DNA from: Sphingomonas naphthae
GTDB taxonomy: Bacteria > Pseudomonadota > Alphaproteobacteria > Sphingomonadales > Sphingomonadaceae
Reading direction: 5' to 3'
Assembly (NCBI RefSeq): GCF_028607085.1
Contig: NZ_CP117411.1
Span: forward strand, 682,001 to 746,000
Length of the DNA: 64,000 nucleotides
In this document: positions 1 through 8,287 of the stretch, in pieces
How the letters are laid out: each line of letters starts with the position of its first letter
Position numbering within the stretch: the first letter of the stretch is position 1
Translations under genes and position numbers: made by a program
The notes under the pieces: generated by a model
What the model saw: the letters and a program-made list of their open reading frames with translations, nothing else
What the model was told of the DNA's origin: nothing
Database searches by the model: none

Positions 1-264
1 TGAGGACAAGACGGAATTTCCTTCGACTGGAAAGAAAGCAGCCGGCAGGCGCTCTCCCACCGCAGATGCGATGTGTGACCGAACGAGCCAATAACGCCGC
101 CCGGTGCCAAAGGATCACGCGGAATTGATGCTATGCGTGGCATGAAGTCATGCGATCCGCTCATGAATGACGAGCGTTATATTTATCGATATACAATGTT
201 CGACAGTCAAGATTGTTTCCGCTTCATGTCTCGATTGACGGGATGGGCTTCGCACGGCGCGCGA

Positions 265-1437
265 TCACTTCGCCGCGCGATATTGGGCGTCGGTGACCGG
301 CTCGGCCCAGGCGACCGACGTGCCGTCCTTCGCCTCCGCCACCGCGACATGGCGCATCGCGCTGGTCGGGGTGGCGCCGTGCCAATGCTTCACGCCGGGC
401 GCGGTCCACACGGTATCGCCCGCGCCGATGCGCCGCGCCGCCTCGCCCTCGACCTGCACGAAGCCCTCTCCTTCGGTCACGATCAGCAATTGGCCGAGCG
501 GATGGCTGTGCCAGTTGCTGCGCGCGCCCGGCTGGAAGGTGACGGTCGCGCCGCTCAGCCGCGCATCGCCGCTCGCCTTGAACGGCGCCGTCACCTCCAC
601 CGCGGCGGTGAAGCGATCGGCCGGCCCGGCGGCGGGATCGGTGCCCGGCTTGACGATGGTAAGCGGCGGTACGGCGGCCTCGGCGGGCGCGAAGGTCTTG
701 GTCGCCACCGTCACCGCCGCCATCGCCTTGGGCCAGCCGGCGTAGAAAGCCAGATGGGTCAGCGCCTCGAATATCTGCGCGCGGGTCAGGCCGTTCTCGA
801 TCCCGCGTTGCAGGTGGAAGGCCAATTGGTCGGCATCCCCGCCCGCCGCCAGCGCGGCGATGGTGGCGAGGCTGCGGTCGCGCGGGGCGAGATCGGGGCG
901 GCGCCACAGATCGGCGAACAACACGTCGTTCGTCAGCTCCGCCAGCTTGGGCGCGGTCGCGCCGACCGTGCGGGCGACCGTCGCGGCACGCGCGGCATCG
1001 CTGGCGGGCACGGGCAGAAGCGGCGCGGCGGAGGCCGCCACCGGCTCGATGCCCCGCGCGCGGAACACCCTGTCGATCACGTCCAGCGCGGACACGGCGC
1101 TCGGCCAGCCCGCGTAAAAGGCCAGATGCGTCACCAGCCCGGAAATCTCGGCGGGCGTCACCCGATTGTCGAGCGCGCGGCCGAGGTGCCCCTCCAACTG
1201 GCCCGTGCGGCCGGTCGCGATCAGCACCGCGACCGTCACGAGGCTGCGGTCGCGCGGCGCCAGTTCGGGCCGGCGCCAAACGTCGCCGAACAGCACCCGA
1301 TCGGTATAGCCCGCCAGATCGGGCGCGTTGCGCTGCATCGCCGGTGGCGCGACCGATCGCGGCTGCGCCTGCGCCGGCTGCGCCTCCGCGCCGCCCGCGA
1401 TCAGGGTCGTGAGGAAAGCTGGTAAGGCGAATTTCAT
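265..1437 (-). CDS. Carboxymuconolactone decarboxylase (CMD)-like / cupin fusion protein, exported
   Basis: A 390-residue protein with a hydrophobic N-terminus resembling a signal peptide (MKFALPAFLTTLIAGG), then two tandem CMD-type domains and a C-terminal cupin domain. The two CMD units share the pattern VLFxDxWRRPxLAPRDRSL and end in THLAFYAGWP, so they are internal duplicates. The cupin carries NWHSHPLGQ and WTAPGVKHWHG, which supply the metal-binding histidines. Proteins of this type are usually AhpD-like or lactone-related, but the substrate cannot be named here. The start at MKF is preferred because it creates the signal peptide; the frame stays open upstream to 1536. It is divergent from the LysR gene, which probably controls it. 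Confidence 0.85.
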   Translation of the reverse strand: MKFALPAFLTTLIAGGAEAQPAQAQPRSVAPPAMQRNAPDLAGYTDRVLFGDVWRRPELAPRDRSLVTVAVLIATGRTGQLEGHLGRALDNRVTPAEISGLVTHLAFYAGWPSAVSALDVIDRVFRARGIEPVAASAAPLLPVPASDAARAATVARTVGATAPKLAELTNDVLFADLWRRPDLAPRDRSLATIAALAAGGDADQLAFHLQRGIENGLTRAQIFEALTHLAFYAGWPKAMAAVTVATKTFAPAEAAVPPLTIVKPGTDPAAGPADRFTAAVEVTAPFKASGDARLSGATVTFQPGARSNWHSHPLGQLLIVTEGEGFVQVEGEAARRIGAGDTVWTAPGVKHWHGATPTSAMRHVAVAEAKDGTSVAWAEPVTDAQYRAAK

Positions 1438-1526
1438 GGACGATATCCCCGGATCAGGCGCAGGCGCGGGCCGCCAGTCCGGGAGATAGGCGCCACCCCC
1501 GCCTACGATTACCCGCTGGAAACGGC

Positions 1527-1549
1527 ATGAACCCATATCTATGGTTCAT
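1527..1549. promoter_or_regulatory. Perfect dyad ahead of the LysR gene, probable operator
   Basis: ATGAACC and GGTTCAT form a perfect 7-bp inverted repeat separated by 9 bases, ending 2 bases before the LysR start codon and about 90 bases upstream of the divergent CMD-cupin gene. LysR regulators usually bind dyads in such shared intergenic regions. Assignment to this regulator is inference. Confidence 0.5.
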
Positions 1550-1551
1550 GA

Positions 1552-2445
1552 ATGCGCCGCGAAGACCTCGTCGATCTCTCCACCTTCATGGCCGTCGCCG
1601 AGGAACGCAGCTTCACCAAGGCCGCCGCCCGGCTCGGCACCTCGCAATCGGCGCTGAGCCACACGATGCGGCGGCTGGAGGCGCGGCTGGGCGTCCGCCT
1701 GCTTACCCGCACCACCCGCAGCGTCGCCCCGACCGAGGCGGGCGAGCGGCTGCTCGCCACGCTCGGCCCGGCGCTCGACAGTATCGGCAACGAGCTGGAA
1801 TCGCTGGGTGAGCTGCGCGACAAGCCCGCCGGCACGATCCGCATCACCGTCTCCGATCATGCGGTGCAGACGGTGCTTTGGCCGGCGCTGGAACGCTTCC
1901 TCGCCGATTATCCCGACATCCATATCGAACTCAGCATCGATTCCAGCTTCACCGATATCGTCACCGATCGCTTCGATGCCGGCGTGCGGCTAGGCGAAGC
2001 GCTGGCCAAGGACATGATCGCGGTGCGGATCGGCCCCGATGTCCGCATGGTCGTGGTCGGCGCGCCGGCCTATCTCGCGAGCCGGCCGGCGCCGCGCGTG
2101 CCGCAGGATCTGGCCGATCACCGCTGCCTCAACCTGCGGATGCTCAGTTCGGGCGGGCTGTATGCGTGGGAATTGGAGAAGGACGGGCGCGAGGTGCGGG
2201 TGCGGGTCGAGGGGCAGTTCACCTCGAACAACGTGCCGATGCTGGTGCGCGCGGCGGCGGCGGGCTTCGGCCTCGCCTTCGTGATGGAGGATCAGGTGAC
2301 CGATCATCTGCGCGATGGCCGGCTGGTGCGCGTGCTCGACGATTGGTGCCCGCCTTTCGCCGGCTACCACCTCTATTACCCCAGCCGCCGCCAGCCCTCG
2401 GCCGCCTTCTCGCTGCTGGTGGAGGCGTTGCGCTACCGGAGCTGA
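1552..2445 (+). CDS. LysR family transcriptional regulator
   Basis: A 297-residue protein of typical LysR length. The N-terminal winged helix-turn-helix covers about residues 5-65 (DLSTFMAVAEERSFTKAAA then GTSQSALSHTMRRLEARLG and LLTRTTRSVAPTEAG), and the rest is a LysR substrate-binding domain. It probably regulates the divergent CMD-cupin gene and itself. The ATG at 1552 has no clear Shine-Dalgarno sequence because the operator-like dyad lies directly in front of it. The effector is unknown. Confidence 0.92.
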   Translation: MRREDLVDLSTFMAVAEERSFTKAAARLGTSQSALSHTMRRLEARLGVRLLTRTTRSVAPTEAGERLLATLGPALDSIGNELESLGELRDKPAGTIRITVSDHAVQTVLWPALERFLADYPDIHIELSIDSSFTDIVTDRFDAGVRLGEALAKDMIAVRIGPDVRMVVVGAPAYLASRPAPRVPQDLADHRCLNLRMLSSGGLYAWELEKDGREVRVRVEGQFTSNNVPMLVRAAAAGFGLAFVMEDQVTDHLRDGRLVRVLDDWCPPFAGYHLYYPSRRQPSAAFSLLVEALRYRS

Positions 2446-2461
2446 GCGGTTCCGCTCTGGT

Positions 2462-3070
2462 CTAGAATTCGATGCCGGCCTGCGCCTTCACGCCCTGTTC
2501 GCGGAACGGGTGCTTCACGAGACTCATGTCGGTCACCAGATCGGCCACCTCGATCAGCGCGGCCGGGGCGTTGCGGCCGGTGATGACGACATGGGTCTTG
2601 GCCGGGCGCGCGGCCAGCGCCTCCAGCACCTCGTCGACGGGCAGATACTCATAGCGCAGCACGATGTTGAGTTCGTCGGCGACGACCATGTCGTAGGCGG
2701 GATCGGCCATCATGCGCTTCACCTCGTCCCACGCGGTGCGGGTGACCTCGATATCGCGGGCGCGGTCCTGCGTGTCCCAGGTGAAGCCTTCGCCCATCGG
2801 CTTGAACTCGACCTGATCGGGAAAGGCGTCGAACACCATCTTTTCGCCGGTCGCCATCGCGCCCTTCACGAACTGCACCACGCCGATCTTCATGCCGTGG
2901 CCGATCGCGCGGACCGCCATGCCGAGCGCGGCGGTGGTCTTGCCCTTGCCGGTGCCGGTGTGAACGATCACCAGCCCTTTCTCGACCGTCTTGGCGGCGA
3001 CGGTACGGCGATGCGCCGCCTGCCGCTTGCGCATCTTCTCGGCATGCCGTTCGGCGTCGGGCTCGGCCAT
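2462..3070 (-). CDS. cobO: Cob(I)yrinic acid a,c-diamide adenosyltransferase
   Basis: A 202-residue protein that transfers the adenosyl group of ATP to the cobalt of corrinoids, used in adenosylcobalamin synthesis or salvage. The P-loop HTGTGKGKTTAALG follows a short basic N-terminal stretch, and the CobO/BtuR core continues through VVQFVKG, MVVADELNIVLRYEYL and HVVITGRNAP. Length and motif order match the CobO/BtuR family. The start at MAEPDAERHAEK was chosen over the longer open frame because the upstream residues are low-complexity and unlike the family. No other cobalamin genes lie nearby. Confidence 0.93.
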   Translation of the reverse strand: MAEPDAERHAEKMRKRQAAHRRTVAAKTVEKGLVIVHTGTGKGKTTAALGMAVRAIGHGMKIGVVQFVKGAMATGEKMVFDAFPDQVEFKPMGEGFTWDTQDRARDIEVTRTAWDEVKRMMADPAYDMVVADELNIVLRYEYLPVDEVLEALAARPAKTHVVITGRNAPAALIEVADLVTDMSLVKHPFREQGVKAQAGIEF

Positions 3071-3141
3071 GGTGTCGGTTCTCGAAAGGGAAGGTCTAAA
3101 AGGAAGCCCGCCACCGGGGTGCGGTGGCGGGCTTGCCGGGA

Positions 3142-5196
3142 TTACCAGACCTTGATGCGCTGTTCGGGCGTCAGATAGAATTTCGTGCCCGGCTGCACGT
3201 CGAACGCCTTGTACCAGCTGTCCAGATTGCGGACGACATAGGGGCGGAACATGCCCGGCGTGTGGGGATCGGTGGTCACCTGGCGCAGCAGCGCCTCGTC
3301 GCGGGTCTTGTTCTGCCACACCTGGCCGAAGCCGAGGAAGAAGCGCTGGTCGCCGGTGAAGCCGTCGATCACGGGCGCGTTCTTCCCCTTCAGCGAGACC
3401 TGATAGGCGTCGTAGGCGACGGTCACGCCCGCCAGATCGGCCATATTCTCGCCGAGGGTGAGGTTGCCGTTCACCTTCACGCCGGGCCGCACCTCATAGG
3501 CGCCGTACTGGGCGACGACGCGGTCGGTGTAGGTCTTGAAACGGGTGACGTCGTCGGGCGTCCACCAATCGGCGAGGCGACCAGTGGCGTCGAACTTGCG
3601 GCCCTGATCGTCGAAGTGATGGCTGATCTCGTGGCCGATGACGGCGCCGATCGCGCCGTAATTCACCGCCGGATCGGCGTTCGGATCGAAGAAGGGCGGC
3701 TGGAGGATGGCGGCCGGGAAGACGATCTCGTTCCACACCGGATTGGCGTAGGCGTTCACTGTCTGCGGGGTCATGTGCCACTCGCCGCGATCGACCGGCT
3801 TGCCGAGCTTGGCGACATCCTTGTCATAGTCGAGCGCGACCATGCGGTTCTCGTTGCCATAGGCGTCGTCCCGCGCGACCTGGAGGGCGGAATAATCCTC
3901 CCACTTGTCGGGATAGCCGATCTTGGGGCGGAAGCTGGCGAGCTTGGCGAGCGCCTTGGTGCGCGTCTCCGGGGTCATCCACGTGACCTTCTCCAGCCTG
4001 CCCTTCATCGCGACGAGGATGTTCTTCACCAGCTCGTCGGCCTTGGCCTTGGCCTCGGGCGGGAAATATTTGGCGACGTACAGTTCGCCCACCGCGTCAC
4101 CCATGCCGGCGTTGACGAAATCGACGCCGCGCTTCCAGCGGTCCTTCAGCTGCGGGGTGCCGCTCAGCACCTTGGAGAAAGCGAAATCCTCCTCGACGAA
4201 CGACTTGGGCAGCACGTCCGCGCGGGCCGAGATCAGATGGAAGGCGAGATAATCCTTCCACGTCGCCAGCGGCACGCTCTGCGTCAGCTTGGCGATACCC
4301 TCGATCGCGCTGGGCTGGCCGACGATGACCTGCGGCTGCGTGTCGAGCTTGTTGGTCTTGAGCAGGGTCGCCCAGTCGAAGCCGGTGTAGCGCGTGGCGA
4401 TCTGCGTGGTGGGGATGGGGTTGTAGCGCTTCTCCGCCTGGCGGCTCTCGACCCGGCTCCACTGCGCCTGCGCGATCTGCGTCTCGAGATCGAAGATCGC
4501 CTTGGCCTTGGCGTCGGCCCCGGCGATGCCCGCCAGGGTCAGCATCCTGGCGACATGCGCCTGATAGGCGGTGCGGGCGGCGGCGAACTTGGGATTGTCC
4601 TGCACCAGATAATAATCGCGATCGGGCAGGCCGAGCCCACCCTGGCCGACGCTGACGACATAGGCATCCGGGTTCTTGGCATCGATGCCGACGCCCACGC
4701 GGATCGGCGCGTTGATGCCTTCGCGGCTGTTGTTGGCGAAGGCGGCGGCGAGATCGGCGGGCGTCCTGATCGCGTCGATGCGGGCGAGATCGGGCTTCAG
4801 CGGCGCGGCGCCCTTCGCCTCGATCCCGGCTTCGTCCATGAAGCTGGCGTAGAGATCACCGGCCTTCTTGGCCTGCGCGCTCGACGAGCCCTTGGCGGCA
4901 GCCTCGACGACTTCGCGGGTGCGGGTGTCGGAAAGATCGCGCAGGATGATGAAGCCACCGTAGCTGGCCTTGTCGGCGGGGATTTCGGTGCGCGCGTCCC
5001 AGCCGCCGTTCACATATTTGTAGAAATCGTCACCCGGCTTCACCGCCTTGTCCATGCCGGTCAGATCGACCCCGAAGGTGCCAAGCTTGGGCTTGGCGGC
5101 GGGGGTGGCGGTCGCGGCGGCGGCGATCATCGGGGCGGCGGAAACGGCCAGCGCGGCGCAGGACGCGGCGGCGAGCAAGGTCTTGAAATGGTTCAC
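3142..5196 (-). CDS. M13 family zinc metallopeptidase (neprilysin/PepO-like)
   Basis: A 684-residue exported endopeptidase. A GTG start at 5196 is preferred: AAGGGAG lies 9 bases upstream and the resulting N-terminus (VNHFKTLLAAASCAALAVSAA) is a signal peptide. Catalytic zinc ligands are H522 and H526 in HEISH, and E583 in GENMADLAG, whose D587 is also conserved in the family. The C-terminus ends in the typical PEQRIKVW. M13 enzymes cleave short peptides in the periplasm. It stands alone, divergent from a small membrane protein gene. Confidence 0.95.
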   Translation of the reverse strand: MNHFKTLLAAASCAALAVSAAPMIAAAATATPAAKPKLGTFGVDLTGMDKAVKPGDDFYKYVNGGWDARTEIPADKASYGGFIILRDLSDTRTREVVEAAAKGSSSAQAKKAGDLYASFMDEAGIEAKGAAPLKPDLARIDAIRTPADLAAAFANNSREGINAPIRVGVGIDAKNPDAYVVSVGQGGLGLPDRDYYLVQDNPKFAAARTAYQAHVARMLTLAGIAGADAKAKAIFDLETQIAQAQWSRVESRQAEKRYNPIPTTQIATRYTGFDWATLLKTNKLDTQPQVIVGQPSAIEGIAKLTQSVPLATWKDYLAFHLISARADVLPKSFVEEDFAFSKVLSGTPQLKDRWKRGVDFVNAGMGDAVGELYVAKYFPPEAKAKADELVKNILVAMKGRLEKVTWMTPETRTKALAKLASFRPKIGYPDKWEDYSALQVARDDAYGNENRMVALDYDKDVAKLGKPVDRGEWHMTPQTVNAYANPVWNEIVFPAAILQPPFFDPNADPAVNYGAIGAVIGHEISHHFDDQGRKFDATGRLADWWTPDDVTRFKTYTDRVVAQYGAYEVRPGVKVNGNLTLGENMADLAGVTVAYDAYQVSLKGKNAPVIDGFTGDQRFFLGFGQVWQNKTRDEALLRQVTTDPHTPGMFRPYVVRNLDSWYKAFDVQPGTKFYLTPEQRIKVW

Positions 5197-5395
5197 GCAG
5201 GCAACTCCCTTGGGCCGCGCGAACAAACCGACTCGTCGCGCGGCGCGATGGTGACGGGATACAGGTTGCTGCGGCGGCTGCAACGGGAAGCGTGTGGGTG
5301 GAGTAATACGGTCGGGGAGAGCCCGGCGGTTGTTATCCGGGAACGAGCGCGGGCTTCGTAACGTTATCGCACCAAACTCCAGAAGGAACATCATC

Positions 5396-5530
5396 ATGGC
5401 CGACGTGAATCGTGACGAGAATGTCGTCGTTCAGAAAAGCAGCTTCAATGTCGGCGGCATCATAGCGGCCATCGCTTTGCTGCTGCTGGTTCTCGGCCTG
5501 CTGAAGTTCCTCGGCGTATCGCCCATCTGA
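5396..5530 (+). CDS. Small single-pass membrane protein, 44 residues
   Basis: A short reading frame with AGAAGGAA placed well ahead of ATG 5396. The first 18 residues are polar (MADVNRDENVVVQKSS), followed by one hydrophobic segment (GGIIAAIALLLLVLGLL) and a short tail. It resembles small one-helix membrane proteins of alphaproteobacteria; no function can be assigned. A hairpin with a T-rich flank follows. Confidence 0.7.
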   Translation: MADVNRDENVVVQKSSFNVGGIIAAIALLLLVLGLLKFLGVSPI

Positions 5531-5550
5531 ACTCGATGATCCGATCTCGG

Positions 5551-5580
5551 CCGGGGCGGTGCGGCTGCCCCGGTTGATTT
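5551..5580 (+). terminator. Probable intrinsic terminator
   Basis: CCGGGGC (5551-5557) and GCCCCGG (5567-5573) can form a 7-bp GC stem, followed by TTGATTTT. It lies between the small membrane protein gene and the convergent nucleotidase gene, so it may serve either strand. Confidence 0.5.
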
Positions 5581-5590
5581 TGCCGCTCGC

Positions 5591-7330
5591 TTACTTCGAT
5601 TTCACCTCGGTCGTCCGGTCTGCGACGGGCGGCATCACCAGATTCGGCCCGGCGAGATATCGCTCCAGCGCGTCGACGTCGTTCATGCCGGTGCGCGTGT
5701 CGGTGCCAGCCTTGAAGCCCGGAAAATCGTCCCCGCCGTTGGCTAGAAAGCTGTTGAGCGCCACGCGGTAGGTGCGGTCGGGCACCAGTGGCTGGCCGTC
5801 TACCGTCACCGTCACGACCCGCGATCCGCGCGGCTTCGACAGGTCGTAACTGAAGCGCGTGTTGGCGGAGGGAAGCAGGACGTAAGGCGTCGGCCGCGCG
5901 GTGCTGTCGTCGAACTGCTGCTCCAGCACCGCCAGGATCTGCCGGCCGGTGAGGCCCGTCACCACGATCGAATTGCCGAAGGGCAGGACGGAGAAGATCT
6001 GCCCGTAGTTCAGGCTGTCGTCGGCGGCCGGCTCCAGCCCGGCGCGGATGCCGCCCTGGTTGGTGAAGGCCAGTTCGGCGCCCGCCGGCTTCATCGCCGC
6101 CAGCATCGCGTCCGCCACCAGATCGCCGATGATGCTCTCGCCGCCCGCGTCGGTCGGCTTGGGCGCCGCGCCACCGAGCCGCCCGGCCGGGCGCGAGACG
6201 ACCACCTTGGCCTCTTCGGCATAGCGCGCGACCAGATCGCTCAGCGGCTTGGCCGCGGGGAAGCGGGGATAGTCCTCGGTCAACGCCACGTCGCCGCTGC
6301 GCGCCTTATAGCCTTCGCCCTGCACGATCACATTGGTGGCGCGCTTGGCGGTCACCTTGTGGGCCTTGCGGTCGATCGTGAGGTCGATGTCGGTCAGCAA
6401 GGTGCCGTTGCTGCCCGCGCTCGTCAACAGGAAGGGGCGGGCCGGGTCGATCGCCGCGTAATCACAGACGTAGGCGCGGTGGGTGTGGCCCGAGACGACC
6501 ACGTCGATCGCGGGATCGAGTTTGGCGAGGATCGGCTTGATGTCGCCATCGAGCCCGTCGCAGCCATTGTAGCCGCCGGTCACCCGCCCGCCCTGATGGA
6601 TCAGGACGACGATCGCATCCACCGCCTGCCGGCGCAGTTCGGGCACCAGCGCGTTGGCGGTCGCGGCTTCGTCGGGGAAGCTGAGCCCGGCGATGCCGGC
6701 CGGGTCGACGATCAGCGGGACATCCTTCAGGGTCAGGCCGATGAAGCCCACTTTCGCGCCACCGATCCGCTTGATCGCATAAGGCGCGAACAAAGGCTTG
6801 CCCGCCTCGTCGAGCGTGTTGGCGGCGAGATAGCCGAACCGCGCGCCGGCATAGGCCTTGTCCACCTGACAGGGCGTGCGCGACGTGTATTTCGTGCAGC
6901 CGCCGTGGGTGATGCGGAACAGTTCCTGCCGCCCCTTGTCGAACTCATGATTGCCGAGCGCGCTGTAATCGAGGCCGACCCGGTTCATCGCCTCGATCGC
7001 GGGCTCGTCGAGGAACAGGGCGGAAATCAGGGGCGAGGCCGAGATCATGTCGCCCGCCGCGACGACGGCATTGTTCGGGTTGGCCGCCTTCAGGCTCGCC
7101 ACCGCCGAGGCGAGATAGGCGACGCCGCCGGCCGGCACCTCCACCGTGCCGCCCGCCCTGGCGGGCGCCGCGATCGACTTCTTCGGCGGCTCCAGCGCGC
7201 CGTGGAAGTCGTTGAGCGCGATCAGCTTCACGGCGACGCTGCCGGGCGCCGCCGCGCGATAAGGCGTCTGGCGGCCGGCGCAGCCGGAGAGGAGGGCCAT
7301 CGCGGCCAGCGCAAGATATCGAACGGTCAT
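5591..7330 (-). CDS. 5'-nucleotidase / metallophosphatase lipoprotein
   Basis: A 579-residue two-domain 5'-nucleotidase. The N-terminus (MTVRYLALAAMALLSGCAG) ends in a lipobox, indicating a lipoprotein. The metallophosphoesterase domain shows LNDFHGALEPP, AAGDMISASP, ALGNHEFDKG and VVSGHTHRAY, which provide the dinuclear metal ligands. The C-terminal nucleotidase domain contains FTNQGGIRAGL and the end motif NSFLANGGDDFPGF. These enzymes release phosphate from extracellular nucleotides or related esters. The start is placed at the lipoprotein signal; the frame is open upstream to 7426. No operon partner is seen. Confidence 0.93.
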   Translation of the reverse strand: MTVRYLALAAMALLSGCAGRQTPYRAAAPGSVAVKLIALNDFHGALEPPKKSIAAPARAGGTVEVPAGGVAYLASAVASLKAANPNNAVVAAGDMISASPLISALFLDEPAIEAMNRVGLDYSALGNHEFDKGRQELFRITHGGCTKYTSRTPCQVDKAYAGARFGYLAANTLDEAGKPLFAPYAIKRIGGAKVGFIGLTLKDVPLIVDPAGIAGLSFPDEAATANALVPELRRQAVDAIVVLIHQGGRVTGGYNGCDGLDGDIKPILAKLDPAIDVVVSGHTHRAYVCDYAAIDPARPFLLTSAGSNGTLLTDIDLTIDRKAHKVTAKRATNVIVQGEGYKARSGDVALTEDYPRFPAAKPLSDLVARYAEEAKVVVSRPAGRLGGAAPKPTDAGGESIIGDLVADAMLAAMKPAGAELAFTNQGGIRAGLEPAADDSLNYGQIFSVLPFGNSIVVTGLTGRQILAVLEQQFDDSTARPTPYVLLPSANTRFSYDLSKPRGSRVVTVTVDGQPLVPDRTYRVALNSFLANGGDDFPGFKAGTDTRTGMNDVDALERYLAGPNLVMPPVADRTTEVKSK

Positions 7331-7528
7331 GGGCCTTCTTCGCATCGCGGCGGCGCGGGGTGCAAGCGCGCTAAACGCGGTGCATGACCGGGCGATTGCA
7401 GGCGGTGTCATTGTGCGTTGCGGCAAATCGCACCGCCTGTCCGATGAAGCGCTCCGCTGCGTGGCAAATTGCTACCAAAACGTGCGACAGGCGGAACGAT
7501 CAACAGCGTTCGAGCCTTCTACCCGTTC

Positions 7529-8287
7529 ATGCAGCAGCAATCCTTGAACCGGATCGCGCCCCCGCCGGCCGATCTTCTCGCAGGTGCGAGCCTGTTTCTC
7601 GACTTCGACGGCACGCTCGTCGAAATGGCACCCCGGCCCGACGCGGTCGTCGTCGACGAGCCGTTGCGGCTGTTGATGCGCGATCTCCTGCGCGCGCTCG
7701 ACGGGCGGCTGGCGATCATCACCGGGCGGTCGATCGCGCAGATCGGCGGGCTGTTCGGCGATCTGCGCACGGCGGTCAGCGGCAGCCACGGGCTGGAATT
7801 CTGCTGGGCCGACGGGCGCCGCGCCGCGCCGGATGCGCCCGCCTGGCTGCCCGGCGCCTATGTCCAGGCGCGCGCGCTGGCCGAAGCCAACGAAGGCGTG
7901 GTGATCGAGGAGAAGCCGTTCGGCGTCGCGCTGCATTATCGCCTGCGGCCCGAGGCGGAGGCGGCGTGCCATGCGCTCGCCACCGCCATCGCCGAACAGG
8001 GCGGCGGCGTGCTCCAGCCCGGCAAGATGATGGTCGAGGTGCGCCCCGCCGGCGACGACAAGGGCAGCGCCGTGCGCCGGTTCATGGCCGATCCGGCGAT
8101 GGCCGGAACCGTCCCGATATTCATCGGCGACGACCTGACCGACGAGCCCGCCTTCGTCGCCGCGCGCGAATTGGGCGGCCATGGTATTCTCGTTGGGCCA
8201 GACCGCGACACGGCGGCGAATTTTGCGCTAGGCTCGGTCTCCGAAACGCTCGCCTGGTTGCGCGCGGCACTGGGAGACCATGAATGA
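7529..8287 (+). CDS. otsB: Trehalose-6-phosphate phosphatase
   Basis: A 252-residue HAD-superfamily phosphatase that dephosphorylates trehalose 6-phosphate. Motif I is LFLDFDGTLVE (the first Asp is the nucleophile), motif II region is AIITGRS, and the acidic motif IV is FIGDDLTDEPAF. Length fits OtsB. The start at MQQQSLNR was chosen because the family core begins soon after it. It is the first gene of otsB-GH15-otsA; its stop overlaps the next start by 4 bases (ATGA), indicating translational coupling. Confidence 0.95.
   Translation: MQQQSLNRIAPPPADLLAGASLFLDFDGTLVEMAPRPDAVVVDEPLRLLMRDLLRALDGRLAIITGRSIAQIGGLFGDLRTAVSGSHGLEFCWADGRRAAPDAPAWLPGAYVQARALAEANEGVVIEEKPFGVALHYRLRPEAEAACHALATAIAEQGGGVLQPGKMMVEVRPAGDDKGSAVRRFMADPAMAGTVPIFIGDDLTDEPAFVAARELGGHGILVGPDRDTAANFALGSVSETLAWLRAALGDHE

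Noticed and set aside
1-264. Possible gene end at the window start
   Set aside because: No frame with protein-like composition or ribosome binding site was found; it looks intergenic.
133-1425. Long plus-strand open frame across the CMD-cupin gene
   Set aside because: It is antisense to a gene with clear domains; its composition is Arg/Gly/His-rich, typical of GC-rich shadow frames.
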